Below are positions 12,071-24,065 of a DNA stretch of 64,000 nucleotides, in pieces. Source of the DNA: Rapana venosa (lineage: Eukaryota; Mollusca; Gastropoda; Neogastropoda; Muricidae); NCBI GenBank assembly GCA_028751875.1, contig CM054138.1, positions 37,116,526-37,180,525 of the forward strand. Reading direction: 5' to 3'. A model generated the notes under the pieces. The model ran no database searches, was not told where the DNA came from, and saw nothing but the letters and a program-made list of their open reading frames with translations. The translations under genes were made by a program, and so were the position numbers. Numbering within the stretch: position 1 is the first letter of the stretch; each line of letters starts with the position of its first letter.

Positions 12071-12410
12071 ACGGGAATAGCCTGGTGTTAGAGTGATGCG
12101 CTTGTAATCTGCTGAACCTGGTTGGATTCTCGTCATAGGATTTTCTCTGGCTGTCTCATTTGCTGGACTCACTTCCCAAAAAGGCCTTTGATGAGACTAT
12201 AACCAAGATCATGTGTTGCGACGCACGAGAACATCTTGAGCACATGTTAAATCATGATTCCTCTTTTCAGAAGGAGTAGGCCATGGTGTGGAGGTGGGAA
12301 CAGAATTGACACAAAATATTACAACTGCATTCTCAGGGGACCCTGGTATGTATTAAAAGCACATGAGCGCTTATTACCATTATCCTAGAAAGAATAAAAT
12401 AATCAAAAGA
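12071..12410 (+). mobile_element. SINE A, full-length
   Basis: Head GGGAATAGCCTGGTGTTAGAG, degenerate B box, GAGTAGGCCATGGTGTG body block, AAGCACATGAGCGCTTAT hairpin and tail. More diverged than the 9297 and 27525 copies. Confidence 0.87.
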
Positions 12411-13214
12411 GTCATAGTTATTTTTTTGGATTCCGGCTGGCTCGCTCTACCAAAGGGATCCGTGCTGTGGGCTCTTTGGGAAAGACTTGGACTCCAGTCG
12501 AGCTTCATCCACTTTATGATGTGAGTTTGAGAGGGTTGCTCAAATTTACCTAACTAAACACTGCAGGTAGTCTGTGTCAGCAAGGTGTATGCAAGGAATA
12601 TATTATATATTATAAGCATAGGTACATTCCTGTCAATGCTTTTGCACTTCCATAGTGGACATCCCCTTACAAATCTTTTCTAAATGATTGTGGAATTTTA
12701 TTTTTAAAGGTTGATATCGGTGGTACTAGTTGCCCTGATCTATGGATAACCTCAGTTTCAGTTTCCATTTAACACTTCTGTGCACAGCCTTTGGGGTTTG
12801 GAGTTTCATGGTGGTAGGGTCCTTGGAGGACCTTAGTGAAGGGTCAGCCAGCTAGATATGGGCGACTCATTCAGTCACCTCTGCAACTGAGCTATCATGT
12901 ATTAGTGGGAAGCTTAGTAGGTGGTGTCTTTGCATTTATGTTAGCTCAGAACAGTCACCACTGAAACACCAAAAGGAGCTAGCAGCAGTTAGCTGGGGCC
13001 ACTCTGGATGATGGCACCGGGTTGGTTGTCATTGATGGCACTCAACTGTGGACTTAAACCTGAGGATGCGATCATATCAAAAACCAGGGTTTAGCTGGGG
13101 TGGATGAGATTGAAATTAGTGGCATGGGAACAGTATGGACATGAATTTCACAGAAGGCAGTAAAATAAAAATTTAAATAAATGTGTCAAGGATATAAACA
13201 ACAAGTATCAGGTC
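12411..13214. other. Non-coding, nothing recognised
   Basis: Moderately GC-rich sequence with no credible ORF. It might be an old repeat. Confidence 0.4.
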
Positions 13215-14000
13215 ACTGGTCCCCGTAACCCGCCGGGTCGTAGGAGGGCGCTGCAATCATGGTGGAGAACGCGGTTGGACAAGGCTTTCACTTTTTGTTT
13301 ATTTTTTATTTTGATCTTTGGGCGCCTCCACTTAGCGCTGTGTTTTTTTCCCGTGGGCGAGTGCCTGGGTGACACTGAAGTCCTTCACGGTCCATATCAA
13401 GGATGTCGTCGGCCCCAACTTTCTCCTCTGTCTGCCCGTCTTCTCTTCCATGGACTGTTCTGCAGGTTGGTCTTTGCAAGTCCTTTATGAGCGTGTTACG
13501 TTTCCCATACCATTGAGTTTTCTTTTTCGCCAGTGTAGTAGTGATCTCATCGTCCCGGCCTTGTTGAGTGATCTTTCTGCGGACTTAAATTGGTGGTGAC
13601 ATGGTCTTGTATGAGATGCCAAGGAGCATTCTGAGGCATCTATTGTATATGCTTGATCCTCCTTTGTAGGTCTGCGTTTTAATGTGTCCATCGCCTCCAT
13701 GCGTAAAGCATGATTGAGGTGACTTGTTGCGTTTAGTAACTTTTCCTTGGTTCTGAGAGAGGATGTTTCTGTCTCTCCATTATGGTCTTCATGTCATTGC
13801 CATTGCTGCTGCTGTTTGTGCCGCTCCTGCTTGGATTTCGGTCTTTGATTCCTTCCTCACTTATGATGGGCTCCAAGGTTACTTGAAATGGTACTGTCTC
13901 CAGTTCTTTTCGCTGTGAGTGATCTTGGTGGTTGATTGGCTGGGGCAATGTTTGCACATGAGGCTTGGTTTTCTCGGCCGCTGATTTCAATGCCGTATTG
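13215..14000 (-). mobile_element. RTE-like LINE, RT C-terminal part
   Basis: Read on the minus strand from about 13990 down, the segment contains EPIISEEGIKDR followed by a run matching the family's AAAMAKLKTI(W)xDK helix, then a weakened YACExWTL-like stretch, a LGISYKT block, a QWYG-like block and a PRSPP-like end near 13220. All parts lie in different frames because of indels, so the copy is dead. Confidence 0.72.
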
Positions 14001-14384
14001 TGAGGAGATTTTGTTCCTGTTGCGACAATAGGTTGGCCAGTTCCTCTTATTTCATGCAGACCGTCACAAGAATAGGCGAAGGCCTAAAAGTTATAGAATG
14101 ATTTCCAACTACATATCTGTAAAGATCGCAAGCATTTTTTACCGTACCAACTGCTGAAAATGTAAAATAATGATTGCTTAGTATGCTTGTCGTTGATGTA
14201 TGCGCTTTGAATCCTGAACACACAGTAAAGATGAGACGAAGGCAAGAAGCAGCTGAGATGTGGGTTTTTTATTATTTATTTTTTTTGAAGGCTTGCTCTA
14301 GGGTCAGATGGTCGGATAAAGAGTTAAAATGAACAGCAGACTAACAGAAACTGGGAACAAGAGGAACACTTCTTACCACAATGG

Positions 14385-14650
14385 GGATGGGAAGGCCTAG
14401 TGGTTAGATCATTGCGCTTGCAATCTTGACAATCATGGGTTCATCAATCCCGATTCAAGGGGGACTTTTCCTGGGTTAACATCAGTTGCAGACTCCACCT
14501 CTCCCCTAAAAGTCCTTCAGATGAGTCTATAAACCGAGGCCCCATGTGTGAATGCATGCCAAACATTTTGCTTCACACATTAAGTCCTGTTTGCTTTCAT
14601 TAAAGAGTAGGCCATTGATAAATTAGAATAAATAAAATAAATAAAGTAGA
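14385..14650 (+). mobile_element. SINE A, 3'-truncated
   Basis: Head GGGATGGGAAGGCCTAGTGG and TTGCGCTTGCAATCTTGACAA, then the CACCTCTCCCC...AAAGTCCTTC block and GAGTAGGCCATTGATAAATT. The hairpin and normal tail are missing, and it ends in an (AATAAATA) run. Confidence 0.85.
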
Positions 14651-14849
14651 TGAATAGGAAAATTAAGAATTGCAGGACATGTGGATGAACCAAGATACAG
14701 TCAGTAGGAAGACTGTCTTTTTTAGGCAAGACTGAAGCGAAAGAAAAAACAAAGGCAGACCACCAGCATTCTTTCATTGGCAAGATCATTGGAATCTCGT
14801 GACTTGAAAATCCGTGTGAACGTCGCAGAGACAGGAGCAAGTGGAGGAG

Positions 14850-15330
14850 AAGGTTCATGTGTGCCATGAAGGTTTTTATATTTAGATTGTAATGTGTGCA
14901 TGAGTGGATTTTGAGCTATGTAACGTGTGCATGAAGTGTGATATTTAGTTTGTCCTTGTGTGTATGAAGTTTGATATTTAGCTTGTAACATTTTTCTTAG
15001 TTGTGTGCATGAAAGTGTGCATTTAGCTTTGTAAAACATGTGTGTATGATGTGTGAATTTGTGGTACATGGGCATGAAGTGTGATATTTAGCTCTTGTAA
15101 AAAGTGTGCTTGATAGTGTGTGTTCAGCTTTGTAATATGTGTACTGAAGTGTGATTATTTAGCTTCCTTTTGTAACATGTGTGTATGAAGGGTGTTATTT
15201 AGCTCCGTGTAAAATGTGCATTGAAGTGTGTATTTAGCTTGTAACATGTGTGCATGCAGTGTGATGTTCAGCTTGTAATATGTGTACTGAAGTGTGATAC
15301 TTAGCTTGTAACATGTGTGCATGAAGTGTT
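14850..15330 (+). repeat. Degenerate ~34-40 bp minisatellite, second locus
   Basis: Tandem units of GTGTGCATGAAGTGTGAT, ATTTAGCTTGTAA, CATGTGTG with indels, about a dozen units. Same consensus as 3636-4070, so the same satellite family occurs at two places outside the large duplication. Confidence 0.88.
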
Positions 15331-15469
15331 GTTGTTGTTGTGCATTTCCCAGCTTAACACTCTGGGGGTCACCCAGAATGTGTACTCTGGGACTTGCTCA
15401 ATTGCACCTGGGAATCACGCGAGATTGAATTGCCTTTCTGAATAAGAGGTATTGTGTGTATGACTGTTT

Positions 15470-15535
15470 TATAAGTACCTTGCCATATAGGCAGCCATAC
15501 TCCGACTTCAGAGGATTTTTTCTCCTTTAAAAAGG
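15470..15535 (-). mobile_element. SINE D core fragment (possible)
   Basis: ATAGGCAGCCATACTCCGACTTCAGAGG resembles the reverse complement of a core found in molluscan SINEs related to the copy at 31371. Short and diverged. Confidence 0.4.
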
Positions 15536-16050
15536 AAAGTGCTGGTTGTTATGTTCGGACCTGCCTACCCATACCATTTTATCATATTTTTACGATTTTT
15601 GGACCCCAAATTCGAAAACACAAATTTAGTGATAAAAATACGATTTTGACAACCACAAAAAAAGGGAGAAAAAAGTGAAACTACAGCAAAGGGTTTAAGG
15701 GATGCAACTCTTCCATGCCAATTACTTCCCTTGCCTGTGTTAGGTTGGGAGTCATCACCCCCCCCCAACTCAGGGTTAGCAAGTGAACTTTATCTGTTGA
15801 AGAGGGGGGTTCACGTAGAAGTATCAACCATGAATATCAGATTTCAAGAAAGGGATGGTCCAGCAGCTCTATATACAAGGTAGATGGGTGAAAAGGGTTG
15901 GTAGGAAGAGGGGGTGGGGGACTTTCATAGCCATGTGTGCAGTCAGAGTGATAGGGGTCCCCTTTTTTTTATCACTAGAAACCCTACAGCAACGTTATCA
16001 CCGGTCAAACTATGTTTATATAGAAGGCCTACCAGCTTCCCCCTTCTTTT
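15536..16050. other. Non-coding, nothing recognised
   Basis: Sequence left of the CT array. Only short ORFs were seen. Confidence 0.5.
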
Positions 16051-16055
16051 TCATG

Positions 16056-16109
16056 GACAGCCCCCCCTCCCTCTCTCCCTCCTCCCTCTCTCTCTCTCTC
16101 TCTCTCCTC

Positions 16110-16164
<55 letters not shown>
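16056..16164. repeat. (CT)n microsatellite
   Basis: Nearly uninterrupted CT repeat just upstream of duplication copy 2. Confidence 0.97.
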
Positions 16165-16167
<3 letters not shown>

Positions 16168-16676
16168 TGGGATTCCCTTGCTTGGCTGCCAGCAAGACGC
16201 TTTCTCTCCAGGCTCCTGAGTAAGTTTCCTTTTCTTCAACTCTCCGTTTGTTCTAAAAATGCCAGTTGTGGGCATCCCTGTAAAAACTTGGAGCATGGTG
16301 AACGCTGTGTTGTTTTTTTTTTACAACGAACAGCGGTCGATTCATTTCAAGTGATGGCTCGAGAACATCATGAACTGTTGTTGTGATTCGCGTGGACAAT
16401 AAACACTGCCAGACAGTTCCCTGTTACCTCAGTTCAAACATGCAATGTATCGCAAAAAGTGTCCTTGTAGGTGATAGAGCAAAATAAGAGCAGAAATTTT
16501 AATCCCCCTCGGGTTTGTTTGTGTGTGCGTAGCGTGCGTGGTGTTTGTGTGTGCGCATGCGCGCTGTTGTGTGTTGGTGTGTAGTGTTGTGTTTCGTGAC
16601 ATTTATTGAAGTCATTTTGAAATACATTATGAAATATAGCTTTTGTGTCTTTGTATTTTGGATGTGTATCAATCTG

Positions 16677-17200
16677 CAAGATCAGATTAATGCGCTCCCG
16701 TGTCATATCCTATTCTGTAGCCTGGTGGAATCATGGACCCTGACTGCAGATTTGGAGAGAAGAGTACAGGCAGTGGAGTGAGCTGCTTACGGAGGACCTT
16801 CCTTGCATCTCCTACGAAGACCACATACGCAACAAAAAGCTGTGCATACAGAATCCAGCAAACCATTGGCCCTATGAGAACCTTCTAACGATCGTGAAAA
16901 AAGCGTAAACTTAAATGGTATGGGGCATGTCACAAGGTTCCAAAGGACTGCAAAGACAGTTTTACAAGGCTCTGTCCTGGAGGAGGAAGAAGAATAAGAG
17001 AGGCCAGACCAAGAAAGAGTGGGAGGATAACATCAGCGAGGATGGACAGGCCTGACTCAACAAATCCCTGAGAAAAGCAGAACAAGAGAGTGGAATGGAG
17101 GAAATGGTTGTTGAGTCTTTGAGGGGTGCCCACCATTTCTGCGTCAGAATACGGGACAGTTAGATTGATAGGATCAATCTGCCTGTCAGTATTTTAATTT
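16677..17200 (+). mobile_element. RTE-like LINE, 3' RT fragment (copy 2)
   Basis: Duplicate of the fragment at 305-830. It differs by several indels around 16700-16880, which break the frame earlier (the SWTLTADLERR stretch survives). From about 16880 onward it is identical to copy 1. Confidence 0.85.
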
Positions 17201-17408
17201 GCCCGTTAAGGGATGGATTAAAGTGTTCATGACTGTGACTTTACTTGACTTGACCTTCCCCTCCTAGTTTGTGTTGTACTACAGGCCATTTCTGACAACA
17301 TTACTCGACAGACTGTTTGTGTTTGACACCCTACTGGCTTTCCTTCTTCAAGCACACTGTCAGGATGAACATGTATTGACATTGATACGGATGACACTAG
17401 TGACTATT

Positions 17409-17621
17409 TCATTTGACAAAAAATGTGTGCAAACACACGCTGAACATCTTGCGCACACGTTAAATCTTGTTCTCTGCTTTTCGAAGAGTAGGTCAGTGTT
17501 GGGTTCAGATGACAGAATTCCCAATTACCGGCATACACATGGGGATGGGTGTAAAAAGCAAATAAGTGCTTATTCAATGATCCTCGATTTAAAAGAATTA
17601 AATAAACAAAATAAATATAAA
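17409..17621 (+). mobile_element. SINE A, 3' body fragment (copy 2)
   Basis: Identical duplicate of the fragment at 1040-1252. Confidence 0.85.
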
Positions 17622-17624
17622 CAA

Positions 17625-17955
17625 CACACATGCTCTCTCTATCTCCATCTCACACACCCACCCACACACAATTGCACTCTCTCTCTCTCTCTATCTCTCT
17701 CTCTCTGTGTCACAAACACACAACACACACACACACACAACACACACTCAACACACACACACACACAAACACACACTCTATCTCTTCTTCTCTCTCTCTT
17801 CTCTCTCTCTCTCTCTCTCACTCTCTCTCTCTCTTTATTTCTACTCTCTTTCTCTCTCTCTCTCTCCTTTTCTTTCTTTCACATCACCTCACAAACACAC
17901 ACAAACTCACACACACAAACACACACCACACACACACACCACACACACTGTGTTC
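17625..17955. repeat. Compound CT/CA microsatellite (copy 2)
   Basis: Same array as 1256-1586, apparently with identical block lengths and interruptions. Confidence 0.97.
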
Positions 17956-18470
17956 TCTGCATCTTTCACAAAAATTGTTTCATCCACTGTCACAGCTCTT
18001 GCAATGTGAAAATCTGTGCCCATAGTGGTACTTTCAGTCTTACTCCCTCTCCACCTACAATCTTCCACACCCCTTCCTCCTGCTACCCAGTGGGATGAAA
18101 CTTTGCTATGTTTATCATCTGAAGTGGCACATGGTATTAAAAACGGTATGTCTGAAAAAAGGGGGGGGAAAATAAAACTCACAGAGTTTAAAACTTATTT
18201 AGAATTTGAGAAGCAAGAGATACAATGAATGGACAGGTGAGCTTTCATGATCTCTTAGTTTTAGTTTGTAGCATTCTATGCTAATTGGATATTCTGAGTC
18301 AAATTTTATGTTAGGATGAATTGCAGCAAAAATATTGATTTCTTTTGAAGAAGATGATATAAAATAGCTGATAAATATGCTTTAAAACTTTCTGAACTAT
18401 GTTTCGAACTAATAATTTTTTGAGAGAAGGTCCTTTAAACACAGAAACTGAGGTTCTCAAAAAATCCTTC

Positions 18471-18606
18471 ACTCTGTCTCTCTCTCTATCTTCTCTCGCT
18501 CGCTCTTTCTCTCTCTCTCTGTCTCTCTCTCTCTCTATCTCTTCTCTCTCTTCCACACACACACACACACCACAACACACACAACACACAACACATCACA
18601 CAATAG
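18471..18606. repeat. CT then CA microsatellite (copy 2)
   Basis: Duplicate of 2104-2240. Confidence 0.95.
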
Positions 18607-19416
18607 AGTGTTCTCAAAAATCATTACACCCCACACACTCTATGTCTCTCTGTCTCTACCCTCTCTCTCTTTTCAGATGTCTATACCCTGTAAAATATAG
18701 AAAGAGCTGCTTATTTATTTAGATCTGTTTACTCATGGTATATAGTCATCCTGAGTATTGTGTGAGCCTCATTCTATAATTTGTGTAAAGCCTTTAGAAT
18801 AAGAGATATCCTGGTTTCTTAATTCAGTCATATTTTTTGTAACTGATTTTTGTTGTGATATACAATAAAACAATACAATACAATAACATTTTGTTATTGT
18901 GTTTTTTCCTTATTTTTTTCACTAAAATACTAAGCAGTTTGGCAACCCCCCTTCATATATTGGCCAATAGCCTCTTTGGGAATAAATCTTTCGAGTTCAA
19001 GTTCTCTCTCTCTCTCTTCTCTCTCCTCTCTCACTTCACTCTCGCTCTATCTCTCTCTCTCACCTCTCTCTCTCTCACTTCTGTTTGGCAAGATGTGTCA
19101 TGATTTGGTTTTAATTCATACATTCTTAAATTCTTTTTCTTTCTTGTTTTTTTTGGGGGTTAGGGGTGGTGGTGTTGTTTTGATTTCATCAACATCCTCC
19201 CCCATTTTTCACCCCTCTCTCCATTATGGTGGAATCGTTTTTCTCATCTGTCATTTATCTCTATCACTTGCTTTTCTCCTCCATGTGCCAATCTCTTCTG
19301 ATTGTCAATCTGTTTTTGTCATTTCCTCACTGCACCCCCCTTATCTTATCATAGTCAGATCCTAATACTTCCCTAGTATCCCCCCCTCCACCCCCCTCTC
19401 TCTCTCTATCACAATG

Positions 19417-19630
19417 TGCACTCACTCACTTCACTCAACTCACTCACTCACTCACAGTTAAGAGTAGGCATTGTGTGCCGGTGGGAACGGAGACCAAGAT
19501 TTAATAAAAACCGCCATAACACACATAACGAGACTGGATGTAAATAGCAATAAGTGCTTATTCCATTATCCTCGATATAAATAAAATATAAAAGAATAAA
19601 CTCACTCACTCACTCACTCACTTCACTGTC
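19417..19630 (+). mobile_element. SINE A 3' fragment framed by (CACT)n (copy 2)
   Basis: Duplicate of 3050-3262. Confidence 0.8.
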
Positions 19631-20002
19631 TTACTCAAATACAAGTTGAAGATGGTAAGTTTTCTGAAAACTCACTCTTCTTCATAAAGCAGAGCACTGC
19701 AAAGGAACCAAAATAATTAAAAAAATTACTAAAAATCAAAAAAAAAAAGGGGGGGGCTATAATTGGAACCACCAATAAACTATGATGTATAAAATACATT
19801 CGAGAGCAAAGAAAAGATTGTGTAATTCTATTTTTGCTGTCTAAATACTACGTTGGCAGATCAAATGGCTATTTTTCATTTGCTTGGTAGGCAGGTATGT
19901 ATGTTAAGAGCTTTCTTGTCATGGCCTGAAGGCAATATCAATGCAACATTTTTCAATTATATCAATATTTTTATTGTGGCCTGGCTTTTTGCTGGTCATA
20001 AT

Positions 20003-20437
20003 AAATGCCACAGCGTTTGGCACTGGGCCATGCATGAAGTTGTGATTTTTTAGCTTGTACGAGTGCATGACAGTGCAATTTTTAGCTTGTTAAGTTGTGT
20101 GCCATGAAGTATGAAATTTAGCTTTGTAAACTGTGTAACATGAAAGTGTGATTTTTAAGCTTGTAAACAAGAATGTGCCATGAAGTGTGATATTCAGCTT
20201 GAAATGTGTGTGATGGTTTGCTTGTAAACATGTTTGCATGTGTGTGACACTTTGTGACATGTATGCCATGAATGTGTGCCACTTTGTGATGTGTGCTGAA
20301 TGTGTGCCATTTGTGGACAGTGTGCCCATGAGGTTGTGACACTTTTTGTCACCCGTGTGCCATGATGTGGTGACCACTTTGTGACGTGTGTACCATGTTG
20401 TGTGGCCACTTTGTGAGCAATTTGTACCATGATATGC
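20003..20437 (+). repeat. Degenerate ~34-40 bp minisatellite (copy 2)
   Basis: Duplicate of 3636-4070, apparently identical. Confidence 0.85.
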
Positions 20438-20527
20438 GACACATTAGGTCTGTAATGCTGTCAGCCCTGGCTATTGTGCACTACGCTTTTATAAATTGGT
20501 TGATGATATGTGACAAGTCTGGGGCAG

Positions 20528-20625
20528 CACAACAGGCACCATGGCACTCCCAGTGGGATTGTTCCAACAACAGCTGGCAGCCCTCAGTGCGGCTGGACAG
20601 CCGGGTTTGACACTACAACCAACAG
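20528..20625 (+). CDS. GTF2A1: GTF2A1 (TFIIA alpha/beta) Q-rich linker exon
   Basis: TFIIA-L is the precursor of the alpha and beta subunits of general factor TFIIA, which binds TBP and stabilises it on promoter DNA in the nucleus. This exon encodes a short Gln/Ala/Leu-rich stretch, MALPVGLFQQQLAALSAAGQ followed by PGLTLQPT, which fits the poorly conserved linker between the N-terminal four-helix-bundle half and the acidic C-terminal half. It ends in phase 1 before GTAAG; the next exon (31812) begins with the two bases that complete an Ala codon, giving LQPT-A-NGQYI. The 3' splice site is uncertain: GGGGCAG just before 20528 is used here, but it lacks a pyrimidine tract, and an in-frame stop at 20511 sets the outer limit. 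A frameshifted duplicate lies at 4161-4257. Confidence 0.68.
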
Positions 20626-20629
20626 GTAA

Positions 20630-22475
20630 GATAATCCATTCATTAGAGTGAAGGACTTGGGCCGTTTTCAATGAAGAAACATAATTTTAGACTAGCTTTG
20701 AGTATATTCAGGGCTCCTAACTTTTCCACAGATTTCCCGTTTAAAAAACGTTAGTGAGAATCCAGTGTAAATGAAAAAATAATTCTGACTCCCCAAACAA
20801 ATTCTGTGAAAGAAAAAAAGGAAAGTAGCTGTGCTTGCTGAGCATTGTCATGTGTTCTTTGATTGCAGGACAACATGATTTAATGAGATCTCTTAGGAAA
20901 GTTATTCGTTCATAGCAAGATGTGGCTTTACCTGCTTGCTTCTGGAGCTAACCGAGTTCTTTGATGTCTGTTGCATGAAGGATGTAATAAGAAAAACAGT
21001 TGTCATGCTGTGACATCTGTGTTGCCTAGATTTTACGAAAGGTGAGAGATGTTACGATAATGGTGTGCAAAACAGATGGTGCTGGTAGTGTGGTTTGGAT
21101 CAAAGCGCGATTATGAATCTATCTTCTCGGGTTACTTTTGCCACTCGGTACAGTTGAAGGAAGGCTGGAAAGCTGTGTTCTGTGAAATCGTTTGGTTCTA
21201 TGTGCATAGATGGTTTTGTATTGCACCTACTCTGTCCTTCTATTTTTTTTGTGATGCTGGGAGGGTGGAAATTAGTCGGAGAGGAACTAAACTTTTACTG
21301 AAGTTTTTTTCTGTTCTACGCTGATGTGTTTTGCGCTACATAACATTATACAAATTGAAGATAATTGTTTTTTTACTGTTTTTTTTGTGGGGGGAGGGGG
21401 GTATTTTTTAAAAAATCCAAGCAGTTTTTATTCACCTCTATAAAAATGTTCTCTCTGTCTAACTCTATCCCCCTCTATCTCTCCTTCCTTCTCTCTCTTA
21501 CTTTCATTATGAGCCGTAGTTAGAATCTCGTAAGTGTACAGTACTGCTATTACTTTTGCTTTTTTAAGTGTGAATGTAGGCATTGTCTAAATCAAAAAGT
21601 CTAAATATAATGAAACTGAGTAAAGGACAAAGGGTATCTTTATCTTAATTTTTCTGGGGCATACAGGTCAAATTTTGTTGTTTTTGCTTAGAAAAGAGCA
21701 TATGTAAAAAGGTGAAAAATAAAATTGTTCAAGACTTAGCTACAAGAAATTAGATTTGCTGTGTTGTGTAAAACACGCTTTAAAATGTAAGGATGGCTTT
21801 TTTTAAAAGTTTTATTTGAGCATTCTTGTTTATGTTATGGACCCAATTTTTAACTGGTGGTTCTCTTAAGGAGAGCAAACTAGTTAAGCTTTGTCGTGTG
21901 ATTCACATACGTGTTAACCTACAGTAAATATTGTGAAGAATTATGGATGCATTCTTTCCATATAATATTTTGTTTTACATATCAACTTTGTTTGAGTGAA
22001 ATAATGATCATTTTCTTTATGAAGTACTTTATCTTTTCAGTTTTTTTTTTTTTTTTTATTTCTGACGAAGGGGACCTTTCATGAGGTAAAGCTTTAGAGT
22101 GAGGTAAACCTACTGTACACTGATCTGAGGAGTTCTTGTTGATGAGTGAAATTTAACACTGTTTGTGTGCTGTGAGGACAATACTGAAGCTGTGAAGGTG
22201 AAAATGAGAAGAAGTGTTGTGTGGTCAACCATGTGTTGTCTTTCCGGTTTGAACCAGAGCAAGTATTTGGAGGAGCTGGTGTCTGCAATTTTAAACGGAT
22301 AATGACAAATTGTCTATACCATAGATTAAGGTCAGATTGTGTCAGGAACTGTCAGTAAACAATGTTGCCTGGGCAGTGTGACTTCAATTTTACCAATTTG
22401 TCTTGAGGGCAAGTTTGTGACTCCCCCCCCACTTAGGTCGTCTTTGTCTGTAACAGACAGCAGGCATTAAAGCTT
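20630..22475. other. Non-coding, nothing recognised (copy 2)
   Basis: Intron-like sequence, the duplicate of 4262-6104. Confidence 0.5.
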
Positions 22476-24064
22476 CCATAAGTCGTTCAGTATCTTCTTG
22501 ATCACACTTACAGCCTCTCTCCTTGAAAGCTTATTATTATTGGCCGCTTGACTTCCACTTTGACAACCAGTTTCTCCTGATGTCAGACGTCTTTCTCTTT
22601 CTTTGTCCCCAACCCACTCTTTCACAGTTGGTAAATGAAGCAACACACCAGATCAGGCTGGCTCATTACGATGGTTTAACAAGATTTGGTTCTCATCTTT
22701 ATCTATCAACTTGATGAATACTTTTGGTTCATTCGATTGTTCTTTTCTCCACACAAAACCTATCAGAAAGAAGAAAGTGTCAACCAGTTGCAATCTCAAG
22801 GCCATAGATACATTGAAACTTTCTTACACAAGCTGCTGAACTGCCTATCATATAACCTCTGAACAACACTGACCTCTCGAAACACTACAATTCTGTTTCC
22901 TCAGGCGACTGCTTGATGAGATGCACCTCCCACTGACCGTTCCTGCCTGACAGGCCCTTTGCACCATGTATACACCCATGATCATCTGGTTGCATAGTGC
23001 AAAACACAGGCAAACTAGAGTGGCAGTGGTTGAAAACCAAAAATTGGAAATCAACACAAGCAGTTTTCCAAAAAAACAAATAAGTACCATCCTTAATTCT
23101 TTCAGAAAAAACAAAGTACTGTCTTATCAAGTCTTGATGCACATAAATTGAAATCTTATTTTCTCATGTCCACTCTCCTTGGATTTGTGAAGGCAAGCTC
23201 CTTTGCCTGCCATCAAATCACTACATGAAACATCTTCTATATTTTACTGCATTCTTTTATGACAAAATCCGTAACATCCGACTCCAGATTGGATCGACTC
23301 CTTTCCAGTGGGCTCTGAATCCCAAATTCTCTGGTATCCTATTCTTTTCTTTCATCCCAAACAAGTGGAAAGAAAGCACGCAATTCTGTAAGGAATGACT
23401 ATAAAATCATTGGACCTAAGATTCCATACTGCTTCTCTGTTCAGTACAGTGCCTACCACAACTTATACCCGCTATCACGAAAAATAGTTTTTTATTGAAA
23501 TAAAAAAAATAGAAAAATCATCTTATTGTTTCCATATCTTCTCAAATACTGCAATAGTTACTACCTCTACATCACTAAAAGCATGACCTTGAACCTAACT
23601 TTCTGAAGAATATTTAGACTGTTTCCATTCCTACTTTTTCTACTTAAAGTCCTTGAAAAGAAGTAGTTTTAAACAGCTCAATAAACCTTCTCTCTACAGT
23701 CTTCTTCCTGAGTTCAGTTTGCCTATAGTGTGTCAAACCATGCACGGAAACTTCCCTAGTCCATTACTCTTATATACACTTCTACTTGCTTCTGACTCCG
23801 GGAAAATCTCCCTTCTCACTCTACTTGACTTATCTGCAGCCTTCGTACACTATTGACCATTGAGTTCTTCTCTCCTGTCTTCAAAAAACATTTGGTGTTA
23901 CTGGCACAGCCCTCTCCTGGTTCAGTTCATACCTCACTGACTGATTCCAGACAGTTGCAGTAAATAAGATACAGTCAATACCTGCCAAACTGGAATGTGG
24001 TATCCCGCAGGGATCAGTTCTTGTCCCTGTTCTTTTCACTCTCTATACTGCTCCACTATCACAT
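22476..24064 (+). mobile_element. LINE A (L2/CR1-like), endonuclease to RT (copy 2)
   Basis: Left part of an old L2/CR1-like element. Endonuclease remnant DFHFDNQF near 22550, QLVNEATH near 22630, linker, then RT blocks: an AYRPNH counterpart near 23725, a LLTLLDLSAAF counterpart near 23815, and GIPQGSVL near 24005. It stops at the segment for TAPLSHI at 24064 and resumes, in register, at 26211 (FYADD). The intervening 2.1 kb is a younger LINE B insertion. Confidence 0.83.
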
Positions 24065-24065
24065 A

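Noticed and set aside
11195..12091. 298-residue ORF
   Set aside because: Encodes only His/Thr repeats from the CA array.
16180..16226. Possible short exon before GTAAGT at 16220
   Set aside because: A pyrimidine tract, CAG and a strong donor occur, but they follow a CT microsatellite and the 19-27 nt candidate has no recognisable coding link to GTF2A1.
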